In this document: one piece after another, positions 25,216 through 36,750 of the stretch
Layout of the letters: each line of letters begins with the position of its first letter
How positions within the stretch are numbered: position 1 is the stretch's first letter
Assembly (NCBI RefSeq): GCF_001039355.2
Contig: NW_019775225.1
Coordinates: 435,065-478,443, forward strand
Reading direction: 5' to 3'
Origin: Lingula anatina
Taxonomy: Eukaryota > Brachiopoda > Lingulata > Lingulida > Lingulidae
Length of the DNA stretch: 43,379 nucleotides
Program-made: the position numbers and the translations under genes
The notes under the pieces: model-generated
Seen by the model: the letters and a program-made list of their open reading frames with translations, nothing else
The model's database searches: none
Told to the model about the DNA's origin: nothing

Positions 25216-26463
25216 ATAATTTTACATAGGAATCAATGGGAATTTACTAGCAAATTAAGATAAATATATTTGTATCATTAGGTTTTTAACTCATACACTT
25301 ATTATGTTTCCATGAAAATTATATTTATACATCTCTGCATCAGTTAACTAAATTTCATAAAATTTGCATATCCCATTCATAATAAATAGATTATCAAATG
25401 TTGAAAGTATCAGTTGGATTTCTGTATGCCTCATGGAATGCCGCCATCTTGGATTTTTCATAGGCTAGGCAGATTGACCAAAAGCAAATTATATCATGTC
25501 ATGTGACTTATTTTCTTATTCCTTTTTATTTTTACTTCTTTTGTTTCTTTATTTTTCTTACTCAGCACTAAAATATGCACTTTATGGTGAGATAACTGGA
25601 TAAATTGTTTCCTTTGTATATTAACAATGTATCAATTTCTTACTATGGTAATTTAGTCATATTTCTTCTATATATGGAAGATGGTGACAAAAATATTCAT
25701 CTACAGACATCTTTGATTATCAGTTTAGTTCTGTTTCATATTATGTTTACAACATGCAATCAAATACATATCAATAGCATATAAATATGCATATTAATTT
25801 TAAAATAAAAAAATCATACAATTTTTTATTACTTTTATGCATTTTGTTACTCGTGGTTTTTTGTGTTTGGATCGATTTCACTGAGAAGAAAATAAAGACC
25901 ATCTAGACTTTCTCTTTGAAGAGCAATAACTAATTCTGATATTTTAACCTTGACAGCTTTATTTTTTTTCCTACACATGGAGAAATTATTTTTTTTTTAC
26001 AAACAAGGTTTTCTACAGAATTTGGTAAAGGTTTCACACAGGATTGAGTCAGTTGACTGGGATAAAATAAAAAAATCAGAAAAAAAGGATTTTCTTCACT
26101 TTCATCATTGCAAAAATTAACTAAGTTTTGTAACTCAAGACTATCTTCAGTTCTAATGCATTATGGGCTGAATAATTTCTGTGAAGTAATAAATTTACAA
26201 ACTAAAGTCGATCAGCTAGATCTCTTGTTTATGATTGGGTAAATTAGGATATAGTTGGAATAAAGTACACTTTATCTTCTAAAATATACTGTTTATTTTC
26301 CTAGCATCAAAAAAGTATTACATGTATCTGCATAAAAAAATCGTATTTATTGATTTAGAATCCCAATATGGAACGACAAAGACACAAATAACAAGTACTT
26401 GTAACTGCAACACGTGATATATGTTAGAGTTTGGTTGGAGTATTTTGCGTAGCGAGAAGTATT

Positions 26464-26478
26464 CACGTGTCACATGAC
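26464..26478 (+). promoter_or_regulatory. Composite E-box plus M-box upstream of CAX-B
   Basis: CACGTGTCACATGAC joins a perfect CACGTG E-box to the reverse complement of GTCATGTGAC. It sits about 15 bases upstream of a TATA-like box, a normal place for an activator site. The same 15-mer recurs at 27109-27123. Confidence 0.5.
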
Positions 26479-26492
26479 TTGCTCCACCTGTG

Positions 26493-26500
26493 TATATATT
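26493..26500 (+). promoter_or_regulatory. Candidate TATA box and start of CAX-B
   Basis: TATATATT is followed at the usual distance by TTCAGTTC (A at 26528), a possible initiator. A leader exon would run from about 26528 to the donor CATG|GTAAGA ending at 27172, and splice to the acceptor at 27923, twelve bases before the start codon. Confidence 0.45.
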
Positions 26501-26527
26501 TGAACTCCCGCCCTGACATTTTCGTTC

Positions 26528-27172
26528 AGTTCAGCGACACGGTCTCCCCGGTCCATGGTGTTTACATCAGTTTTTATAAGTTTATATCAGTTTTCATAAA
26601 CTTTTATTAGTTTCCAGAAGTTTTCACTAGTTTTTCATAAGTTTTTATAAGTTTTTCTGCAGTTTACGGAATTCAGCGAGATACAATATATGCACTTCAA
26701 GAACGCTTTTCTTGTTTTCTACGAATACGGTACGGTCACGGCAACACTTGTATTGGAGATAGCTGATGTGTGGACAATGTCGGTCGAATGCTTTGACAAT
26801 GGAAGACGACGCTAAACGGTGAACATTTTTACTTCCAAAGTAGATAACTGATGACATAAACGGGTCGGAAGCATCAGAAGCGAAATGAGAGAGGAAACTG
26901 AGTGAGATAATGTTAACAGGGACGAACATAATTTGTCGGTTATTGATTTGTATAACACTTGACAAAATGGCATGAAATATGGCGTATCAGCCGGAGAAAG
27001 AAGGGGAAGAAACGACCAAGAAGAGGCGTCTACAGCTGTGGGTGATGAATGGGAACTTAGCCGGAGGTTTTGTAGTGAAATATCGTATAAAACAGCGCGT
27101 GCAGACTGCACGTGTCACATGACGCTCGGTACCACGGAACCAGCGACAGTGACATCTGTCATTCGTGTCATG
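26528..27172 (+). other. Candidate 5' UTR exon of CAX-B
   Basis: Bounded by the TATA/initiator pair and by a strong GTAAGA donor. An ATG at 26972 opens a reading frame that runs to the donor; after splicing to 27924 it would stop at once (TAA), making a 70-codon upstream ORF that would not overlap the CAX-B start. Further splicing inside this stretch is possible. Confidence 0.35.
27109..27123 (+). promoter_or_regulatory. Second composite E-box/M-box in the CAX-B leader region
   Basis: Same CACGTGTCACATGAC word as at 26464, 645 bases downstream, inside the proposed leader exon. Confidence 0.4.
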
Positions 27173-27934
27173 GTAAGATAAATACTAGATGTATTACCCT
27201 TCATACTGTAGGCGGTACCCCTAATGTCCTTCTAGGTGTATATCACGTACCAGTCTTGTTTACTTGTTGCATTTATAGAACGCCTTAATTGTGCGCTGAA
27301 GCCAAAATTAATTTAGCGATCTTGGATAATGTAAGTAGCTTCAAAGCGTTACAAGACGTACAAGACATCTGCTGCGGGATATTTCTAAAAGGACGACAAC
27401 TACTTTTGAACTGTTTGATTATTGAGCTGAAATGGGTAAGCACTTGTAAAACAAAGACTATGGTATTTTTATTTTATTTTATTAAGAATTAAGGGCTGGG
27501 ATGACAAGGTCAGAACACAGCCATTAGTTGCTTACGGATCTAGAACTGTCTTTAGTTATCACACGAGACAATTAATTAGCAAAAGGAAAAAAATCCAAGG
27601 TGTATTCTAGTTCTTAACAATTATCATTCAACCGATTTTAGCATCAGTCTGGAAGGACAGTGTGCGCGTGGAGATGAGTTACTAGAAGTCCCGTTACCAC
27701 TGGTTCAATTTAATATTCCCTATGAGCTTTCGATTTGCGACTTTCGGTTTCGTTCCATGTGAAAAAAAGACGTTTTAGCATTTAATTAAGACATTTGAGA
27801 ATTAAACTTAAAATCCCAGAACAAGTGTCATTTTCTTCTAGATAAAACTTTACCAAAGAATTAAAAAGATTTTCTAAACCAGTTTCATTCTACCTCCTGT
27901 TTTTCCTGGTTTTTGACTGCCAGACAAAATAAAG

Positions 27935-30900
27935 ATGAAAACCTACCATTCATATCGAGCTCCCGTTGTCTCCGCGGATTCTACCACAGAAGACGACTCA
28001 GTGGATGAGACGCAGTTCGGGAACGCTGCCCCCCTGTCCTCAAGACTGACCACCCCGACCATGTTACTGGACAGTTTGATGTACCACGACGTGGACAAAG
28101 TGGACATGGAAGAGGCCAGGGAGCAGGGGGACGTCTTGGGGGTGAAGAAGATCGAGAATAACTACAGGGTGAGTAGAAATACAGGGGACGTCCTGGGGGG
28201 GGGGTGAAGAAGATCGAGAATAACTACAGTGTGAGTAACAATACAGGGGACGTTTTGGGGGTGAAGAAGATCGAAAATAACTACAGGGTGAGTAGAAATA
28301 CAGGGGACGTCTTGGGGTTGAAGAAAATAGAGAATAACTACAGTAGAAACACATGGCACATTGTTACTATGGGCAATAAAAAAGTGAAAAAAATAGTGAA
28401 TTTTAGAGAATGATTATTGAATGAGTAAAGATACATTGTTATACTATTGGCAATAAGCAAATAGTTTGGACACGAAGAGGCGATTGGGATTGAAGAATGT
28501 AGGGGAGTGGGTCCACAGAAAGTAAATAAAAGCTACTAATACGAAAATCATCGATGACGTAGCTATTCACTTGTTTCTGCTATTTTTTTTATTCAACAGT
28601 GCCATTCAAGCGTACATGTACATGTACACCTTTTGCCTTTTCTATCACGCGACAACAGATGATGATATTCTTCCCGAACATTGCCTTTGTACAGTATAAA
28701 TATATATTTAAGGTAAATGCACGTTGTTCCTATGCTTTCTTTCAGTTTGGTTTAAAGAAATGGAAGAAAGAAGTTGTGGACAAACAAGCTTTTCAAGAAC
28801 CATTGGGAATTGAACTGGGAGGTGAGTAGTATTAAATTATTTCGTTAACTGTTAATACAATGTTGGAAATTATGATCAGTGTCCTTTGTACGATCCTTTA
28901 CACATAATATATAGGCTGAAAAAAATTTATGGCTTGCTGTCTTTACAGAAACATTCTGCCTCAAGCTGGGCAGTTTCCTGTACATGATATTCTTCGGTTG
29001 GTGGATGGCGGTCGTCTATATTTTCGTTGGTTGGCTGATGAGAGTTACCATCATAGGGAAGAGATACAGTGAGTTCTCAACATTACTTGTTTATTAACAG
29101 TCTAAATTGATGCATGAGTTCAGAAAAGGAAACAGGAGTTAATGACGTAAACAGGACAACATGACGTCACCTTTATCAATTAGTGACGTCATCTTATTTT
29201 GGTTCGACAGATTTTATTGCGCACGTGCATATAACCCATTTTTGTGGGTTCAACATTGAACATTGTACTGAACTGAATTTCATTGCTTCGAAAATCACAT
29301 CTGGAAGTTTTATTTATAGGTCATTTTTGCCTTCAGATGGCACGATATGTTTTGTGGCCTTTTGGAAAAATCATCGCAAAGGTGAGTTTGTACTAGTGCA
29401 TGTCAGACGCCAACTATCTGTGCCTGTCTAAATTTATACAGCATACAAAGTCTTTATATCCATTATGATAGAAGTCTTATTGTTGTTTTTATTTGGTCTT
29501 TTGCGTATTGATGCAGTTAACTACACACAGCAGCGTATTCACGTTGTAGGAAATCAGTCAGAACACCCAGGACTACACTGACACCCCTGATAGCAGCTGG
29601 ACAGAGGAGATAACAGAATTTATGGGGCACCGGAAAACGTCCAAGTGGGTCGGTATCTGGGATAGCCTAGACTAATGCATTACCATGTATAGAAAAGAAA
29701 GAATAGCGGAATGGTAGAAAAGCTGAGAAAATGAATTTATATATGTTGTATATTAAAAATTATTTATTTCTTGTATGTTAAATTGCTGAGTTACAGTGAC
29801 GCAAACGGCTGAACACGACACAGGATATTATTTCAATTGATTTAATGCTAAGAGTGCACTATAAAAACTAATGATTCATTATGCCTTTAAACACAATTTT
29901 CAAGAATCTATCTTTATTCTTGACTTACTATGAAGTGATATCATTTTTTATTTTATTTCGAATTAGAAAAGCGCAGGGACGTGCGTTTGGTACGTCACCG
30001 GCTTCCCTGTCTTGGTATTGTTCCACGCCATTTCCGCCGCTCTCTCCTGGCTGTTTGTGCTGTCCATACCCACGGCCAAGGTAATAAGGCTGCAGTTTAG
30101 ACATTGGACATGAAGTTCATGGTCGCATTTAGGATAGTGTTTAACTAGTCCGCGGGTCAAATATGGCCGACCCACTTGAATACTTCCCCACGGGGAATCT
30201 GTTCAGTGGCTTTTAGCAGATTAGACGGCAAGGTTTTTGGTGGGTCGCCATATTCGACCCGCGGACTAGTAAGTCATCTGTTCTGAATACAGCCAATAAT
30301 TTTGACAGTTATTTATTGTTATACCACCATTTGGGTATGGATCTCTGTTTGCTTTGATATCAGATGAACATTAGGATTATTATGAACGGTTATGATTTTT
30401 ACAGAGAGCTATCTATCCATCTATCTTACTATCTTTCTGTTGAAATACCACCATTTTCTTTGCTTTAGTGATATTTTAACATTTTCCAGATGAATTTAAG
30501 GATCATAACAAACGTTTTGCGACAAGATCCAGACGGAATTGAAATAGAAAGGAGCAGGGTAGTTGCACTGATTATATATTCTTTCGTATTTTTACTTTTA
30601 GAAATGAAATAAATGAACCTTAGGTCATCTTTTATGTATACATCTAAATAATTCGTTCAAATTTTATGAGGCATTTTTAATTTTTTCATTTATTTTGCCC
30701 AACTTTCGCGCTTCGTTTCTCCATTTTTAAGTTCACAAATCCTTGTGAGTAGAAGAATTTCTGCTTGTTGCAAATTGCAGCAGAATTATTTTATTTATAA
30801 CTCTAATGGCGTTTAAAGGTTTCGGCATTATACTCAAATGGGTTATAAAGGTAATTTATCAATCAAATGTGATATATAATTGTATCAATACATTTTGATT

Positions 30901-33900
30901 ATATTATCATTAATTCAAAAACAATGTCTGTATACACTTTTCGTCCAGATAAATAACGTTTTAACAAACAAAACACTAAAAAAATGAAATTATTATTTTT
31001 AAAGATAACTTAATTATTATTTCAGCCATATAAGCAAAATCACCTGGAAGTTCTGATGTATGTTCATCAACCGTTCCGAGTGTTGTTCTGCCGGTATACA
31101 GTGGATGGCATGAACGTCATCCTAGTCAATATCCTTTTTGAAAATTAGTTTCGCATCTCCATCTTGCCCAAACCTTTAGAAGACAAAAGGATACGAGTGA
31201 AAACAATACGTTGGGATATATACGTGTGGTACAAGCAGCTGTAATCGTGAACATTAAGACTTTAAAACATATAAATTTTCCTTTACTTCTCTGCAAATTT
31301 GCTTGCCTTCACCCTTTTTGCTCTAGCTTTTGGATACGCTATGCCAGGCAAAGACGACACAATGCAATTAATTGTAGGTTACTTCCATACACTATTAAAA
31401 ATTATTAAGTACACGAAATAAAAATGAAAACCGAAGACAAAAAGTAAGCTCTTAAAAAGTAAAACTTATCATAAGAAAGATTGATTTAAATTGGTTTGTT
31501 TTGAAATGTTATTGTGCCATCTTTTCAGCAATTCACATTGGCGCTGTTGGCGATTTTGCCATTGGCTTACTACATAGGCATGGCACTGATAAGGTGAGAA
31601 TCTCTCCCCCCCCCTCCCCCCCCCCAAGAAATATAATAATGAAAATAAATGAATTAAAGAAAAAAAATAATGACAGTCATCGCAATCACTGAAGTAATTC
31701 TAACTTAATAAAACAAGCCAGTAATATAAAGCTGCTATCTGCATATAAATGTATGGGCCATTTAAGACATGAAATGAATATCGCAAGATGAAAAAAGACT
31801 ATATTTTCAGAGTGGGTAAGGGTGGATTATTGGGTAAAGTCGGGCCCGCAGTCCTATATTTAAATACATTTTGAAAGTCCAATGGGTGTACGTGTCAGAA
31901 TAATCTTTCCTTTCTCGCAGTATTTCAGCTCGCAGTAACTTTGCTGTTGGTGCGGTTCTGAACGCCAGTTTTGGCTCCGTGGTCACGGTGGCGTTGTGTG
32001 TGGCGGCTCTGTTCGCTAGCAACAAGGAAGCCGATCATGCAGAGATGATTTGCTACCAAGAGTTGACAAAAGCCACCCTTACTGGTAAGACCGATTTATC
32101 AAATTTATTTACAGTGTACTGCAGTACTGCTCTAGTTTTTAGATTGCGTATTGCACATCGTTATTTAAAAAAGACTTATAATTATATAATTGCAATATCT
32201 ATATTCATAATATACATGCACCTGTTGTATTATATAGGCTGCAATAAACTTAAAACTTTGTAATGTGGTGTACAAAGAAGTAATTGTCATATATTGTCGA
32301 GTTTTTGTCTTAAAATATTGAATGAAAAAAATCATTATACAGAAATATAAGGTCCGTTAACTTGCCCATGTGATACCACTTAGAACACGTTTTACTGTAT
32401 ATATGTCATAAAATAACAGATGGGCTGAGTAAAGGTGTGTTGTAATGAAACAAATGCAGTAGGTGATATGATACCTGTGTAACTATATAATATTTCAGGT
32501 GTGTTAATGGTAACACTACTCCTGATCCCTGTAAGTATCTGCGTGCAAAAGAAATAAGCAAAGAAACCTTAAATTAAAGAGCACAGGTAGCAGTTTAAAC
32601 AATAACCACGAGGTCGTCCTGGATCTGTTGAAATTTGAATCGACACCATCAATTTAAAAACAGTTTTGCAAAAAATGCGTTCGAGAGAGAGAGAGAGCTG
32701 TTCTCCTTCCAATAACTGTGTTCCAGGGTTTAGCGATGACAGTCGGAGGTCTAAAACACACCACCCAGAAGTTTAACAGCAGATCGGCAGGGATAAGTTC
32801 CGCGCTGTTACTGGTCTCCCTGGCAGGTAAGTACCATGAGTTTTGTTCCAGCTGAAGGGATGCTTATTTTTCGAGACACCCTGTAGCCTTCAAAAGGCTG
32901 ACACCTAAGCAAGGGATGGATAAGTAGATAGTTTTGCCTTTTTAGTCATCTGGAACCCGGGCATGTTTTAGAAAATTACTAAAAAATATTAATAATAATC
33001 AAAAACAGCAGAATGATTGTATTTATCTTGTGTATGGATTTAGAAAAATAGAATGCATTCGCTCCAAACTATCACTAACGGTGCATACGATCGAGTAATA
33101 AGAATAAAATTCACTGAAATTTAGATAACTAAATTCATACTCTAGATCAACCAAGGTCCTTTGGATTTCAGGCACATTTGCTCCAACTATTTATGCCAAA
33201 GTCTTCACCAACTTGAACTGTTCACCATGCTTCGGAGGCGGGAATTCTAGCAACGTCAGCCCGACCTTTTGCGCTTCCTGCCAGTCTCAGATGTCCAAGG
33301 TGAGGGCAGTGCCAGGGCGCTGTACAGACAGTGCCAGCGCGCTCGTGTCTTGGTGTTTTATTTTCTTCTTCAATAATATTTTCTTGATGATTTAGCAAGG
33401 GCTCGCAAGTTTGGGTGTAATAATATCTATGGATATATTTCAGTTATACTAAGTATATGAAGACAAAATTTAAAATATATACTCGAAAAAAATAAATTAA
33501 AAAAATGAAAGGATAGGCCTACTGTCCTTGAGAAAAAAAAAACATTGACTTGAAATAAAGCTTTCACACGACTAGAACAAGCTCATGCAAGTTTATAAAC
33601 TCTTACACGAGAAATATTCTTTTCAAATAAGAAGTAGTGAAATTTATCTGTACCATTTTCTGATATACTTGAGTACATTTACATTTAGACTCATCCTTCA
33701 AGAATTCGACACTTGCAAGAGGCCGACGAAAAACTAAACTGTTTTCTAGTTTATTAGGGTATTTTCATATATACATTTTCATTTCAGATGGACCTCCATT
33801 TTACCAGCCCAGAGTTTTACAGTCAGAATATAAAACCGCTCGTCTACTCTTGTACGGTTATACTGCCCCTAGCGTACGTGGTGGCCCTCGTATTCACGCT

Positions 33901-36750
33901 ACACACCCATACTGCCCACGTCTTTGAGCAGTTCATCGAATCTGCTAGGGCCATAAGCAAAGGTATTCCCGGGTGACAATACCAATCACATCACTTTTGT
34001 TTGATAATTGAAATAAAAAAGTCCTGTAGATTGAAAGACAGCATTTTGTACGTCACTATTGGAACAGATTTTGAATATGCTCTTTCAAAATCTTTTTGGG
34101 AAGTTTTCTCTATTTTCATGCTTTTGTCACTTACTGTGGTCTTAGGTCGATGTTACATTTAATTGGTTTGTTATTTTCGTTGCTTATTCTTTATTTATTA
34201 AATATGCGATAGTATCTAGACATAACTTAAATTTAACCGTGTTTTCTCATTATTATCACTATTTAATTATCCCCATATTTTCCTGCACCACAATGTAGAG
34301 ACAGCAGCCTCCATCGCTCACTGGAACTTGGTGAAGAGTGTGATGATCCTGTTGGTGTCCACAGTTCTCATGGCTCTGTGCGCTGACGTAGTGGCGGACA
34401 ACCTGGGCCCCATCATGCGTAAACTTCCTCCTGTAAGTTGACATTGTTAACACCTCACGGTTATATGAAAAATTGTATAAGGAAACTTCCTCCCGTAGGC
34501 TGAATTGTTGCGGATCCCACACCAAACAAACAAACAACGGGAAATGTTCACACCTTTATTTCACGCACACACTGACATGGACATGGTGAAACTAAAATGA
34601 CAAAAAAAAAAAAAAAAAAAGAAATATAAACACTAAATTGATGATATAAAAATACACAAATATAACATAAATTGAATACAAATATAAAAAGAAAAAATAA
34701 ATTAATTATAAGAAACGGTAAATGTTGTGCAAATGGTTAACAATAGAATTGAATACAATACGTACAGAGAAATGTGGCTTTTCCCCTCCAATGTTGATCC
34801 ACAAATTTTGCCTACTAAAACTTCAGACTCGGTGACCTGAGCCTTCGCTCGTCAAATACAACGTGGCCGCGCCCAGAACTACTGCATACAGTATTTATAC
34901 AGAGCAAATGATTTGCATAATAATACAAAGCTGACTAGTGATACGATTGTAAACGCAAATTGTTGTCGTAAGCGACAACAATCGCACGGTCTGGACTAGC
35001 TCATAGGCTGTCTGCGCAAGATTGTGCAGGGAAATGCAAAGAATGAAAATGGAAATTTCTGTCCGTGATGTTTGAGGAAATGAAATGATTTAAAAGCATT
35101 ATCAAATAGTCAAATTCTACAGGCTCTTTTTTCCTTTTGTGTTGAAATTATTTACGGTTATTTCAGCGGTTTTTCTACAACCGATGCAATGCTACCGTAT
35201 CTCCCCGTGTTTTTAATTCGACAATGTTACAGCTGGAGCAATTGCTATTTTACTAATAGAAGATGATAATGTTCGAGAATGTGCCAAGTGAAAAAAAAAA
35301 TCCACCCAGACCTTAAACCAGTACCAAACATTAACTTAATTTCAGGCGTTCGTAGGAGCTACATTTTTAGCCATCATACCGCAGCTGCCGGAGATAATCA
35401 ACGGGATGGCCTTTGCCTACAACAATAACATTGCAATGAGGTGTGTGGTAAGATTTTCAACTATTTAACTAATTTTATGTGAATCCTTCAGAGGTATAGT
35501 TACAGTTAACTGTTAAAACTACAAAAAATAACTCTTATTCGTATTAAAATTTTCTTACTGAGTTGCGGTAAAATACTTTATTTTATTAGCAAAGTTTCTT
35601 TTAACGTGCTTGTAAACGTTATGACTATTTCACTCTTTTAATTCATAATTGTGTTAAATCTATAATTGGGTGTAACTCTTAATAGGGTATAATATATCGT
35701 ATATTGTGTGTTTCAGTATAGAACTAGGCACCTGTATAGCCGTCCAGGTGTGCCTTATCCAAATACCTGCCATTGTTGCGGTGGATGCCATCAAGGTGAG
35801 AAAAGAAAGGTGGATCAATAATTCCCGCCTACTATACACACATTTGCAAGGGGAATATCTTATTTATTTGTTCATTTATTTATCTATTTATCTATTGATG
35901 CAACCATCTTTTTATCAATAAAATGGCAAAACGCGTTATTATAATAGCAGACACCTCTTCAAGTAAAAGGTGCCGATTATCTGGATACATATGGCTGAAT
36001 TACATAACAGAATGACACGCTGCTAAAACCAAACTTTAAAACATATTGAGCAACACTATATTATATCGGTTTGTTCCGTTTTCTTCCAGCCTGTGGGTTT
36101 TGAGCTAATTTTTGGAGACATCCACCTGTGGTCTGTGATCTCTACGGTTCTTCTCATCAACATCCTCTTCCAGTCTGGAAAGTCTGACAGCTTCCAAGGT
36201 GAGTGGGGTTCTCAAAGTGCGTTCACACCACGGTCCACATTGGGCTAGGTATGGGCATTAGACCTACCATTGACCCAATAACTTAAATGTGCTGTAAACC
36301 ATCACAGCCAAGGATACGTACTTCAAAAGATTATCAGTACTCTAGCGTTTTGTATTTTGGCTTACCTCGAGACGTCACTTATTTCACTTTGTAAGAAAAT
36401 TTTGTTCACAATTAACTTTCCTTTTTTTTTAAAAAAATGACGCAGGTGGGTTCTTTTTAATGTAGATCACATTATTTTTGGTTAACGGACATGTCTTGCT
36501 TTCAGTAATGTCATTTCACTTCTCTCAGGCATGGGGGAAACAATTACCCAATATTTATTTTATACCAATGGACATTACAGTATAAGCAATTTTAATTTAT
36601 TAAAATATCTTCAATATACACAAGACCCCACCAAAACTGTTTCAATAAATCATCATGTATTATTTTCTAGGTGCCTCCCTGCTCATCTTCTACGTGATCA
36701 TGCTGTGCTTCTACTACCTTGGACCCAACCCAGGGGGGATCCACTGTTGA
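27935..36750 (+). CDS. CAX-B: tandem paralogue of CAX-A, 704 aa, first-repeat Glu replaced by Thr
   Basis: Second type II CAX exchanger, same strand, starting about 5 kb after the CAX-A stop. Coding exons: 27935-28168, 28746-28821, 28949-29068, 29320-29381, 29550-29648, 29967-30080, 30490-30558, 31026-31128, 31297-31373, 31529-31593, 31921-32084, 32499-32530, 32727-32826, 33172-33299, 33788-33962, 34299-34432, 35346-35440, 35717-35795, 36090-36198, 36671-36750; 2115 nt, in frame. Twelve exon lengths equal those of CAX-A. The N-tail (1-78) is shorter and unlike that of CAX-A, but FGLKKWK (CAX-A FGFKKWK), WPFGK, YTVDGMNVILVN, YYIGMA, RSNFAVGA.LNA and QSGKSDSFQG are shared. The second-repeat motif PQLPE keeps Glu600. 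The first-repeat motif reads NASFGSVVT with Thr362 where CAX-A has Glu402. The loop has CxxC at 455-458 and 472-475. Exon 5 uses an atypical GTCGGT donor; intron 8 is ATATCC-type. No stop or frameshift interrupts it, so it looks intact; transport activity is doubtful or altered. Confidence 0.92.
28131..28345 (+). repeat. 57-62 bp tandem repeat across the end of CAX-B exon 1
   Basis: Four units start (at ACGT) at 28131, 28188, 28250 and 28307. They repeat the GDVLG.KKIENNY coding words with the GTGAGT donor after the first. Copy 3 also keeps AGG|GTGAGT; copy 2 has AGT|GTGAGT; copy 4 has lost the donor. Confidence 0.9.
29143..29191. promoter_or_regulatory. Cluster of three CRE-like sites in CAX-B intron 3
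   Basis: A TGACGT half-site at 29143-29148, then two perfect palindromic TGACGTCA sites at 29162-29169 and 29184-29191. The spacing is 19 and 22 bases. TGACGTCA is the CREB/ATF consensus. An E-box CACGTG follows at about 29223. Confidence 0.4.
30144..30270. repeat. Inverted-repeat element in CAX-B intron 6
   Basis: Arms 30144-30175 and 30240-30270, ACTAGTCCGCGGGTC...GACCCAC, match over about 31 bp with one mismatch and one indel. The element is CG-richer than its surroundings. Confidence 0.85.
31129..31296 (+). other. U12-type AT-ending intron 8 of CAX-B
   Basis: The donor is ATATCCTTT, a full U12 consensus match starting AT. TTCCTTTAC (branch A at 31285) matches the branch consensus at 8 of 9 bases. 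The 3' end that keeps the frame, the Asn-Leu-Leu residues and the 77-nt exon length of CAX-A is ...CTGCAA|AT, making an AT-AA intron. The donor is firm; the exact 3' border is inferred from the paralogue. Confidence 0.7.
34421..34508 (+). repeat. Duplicated end and donor of CAX-B exon 16
   Basis: AAACTTCCTCCTGTAAGTTG at 34421 recurs 62 bp later as AAACTTCCTCCCGTAGGCTG at 34483. The second copy has a weakened donor. Confidence 0.7.

Noticed and set aside
26645-27111. Minus-strand open frames opposite the CAX-B leader
   Set aside because: No recognised motifs; they overlap the proposed plus-strand promoter and leader, and show no splice context.
34560-34625. A-rich run in CAX-B intron 16 as the tail of a processed retrocopy
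   Set aside because: No coding match or target-site repeat is seen around it; treated as simple sequence.
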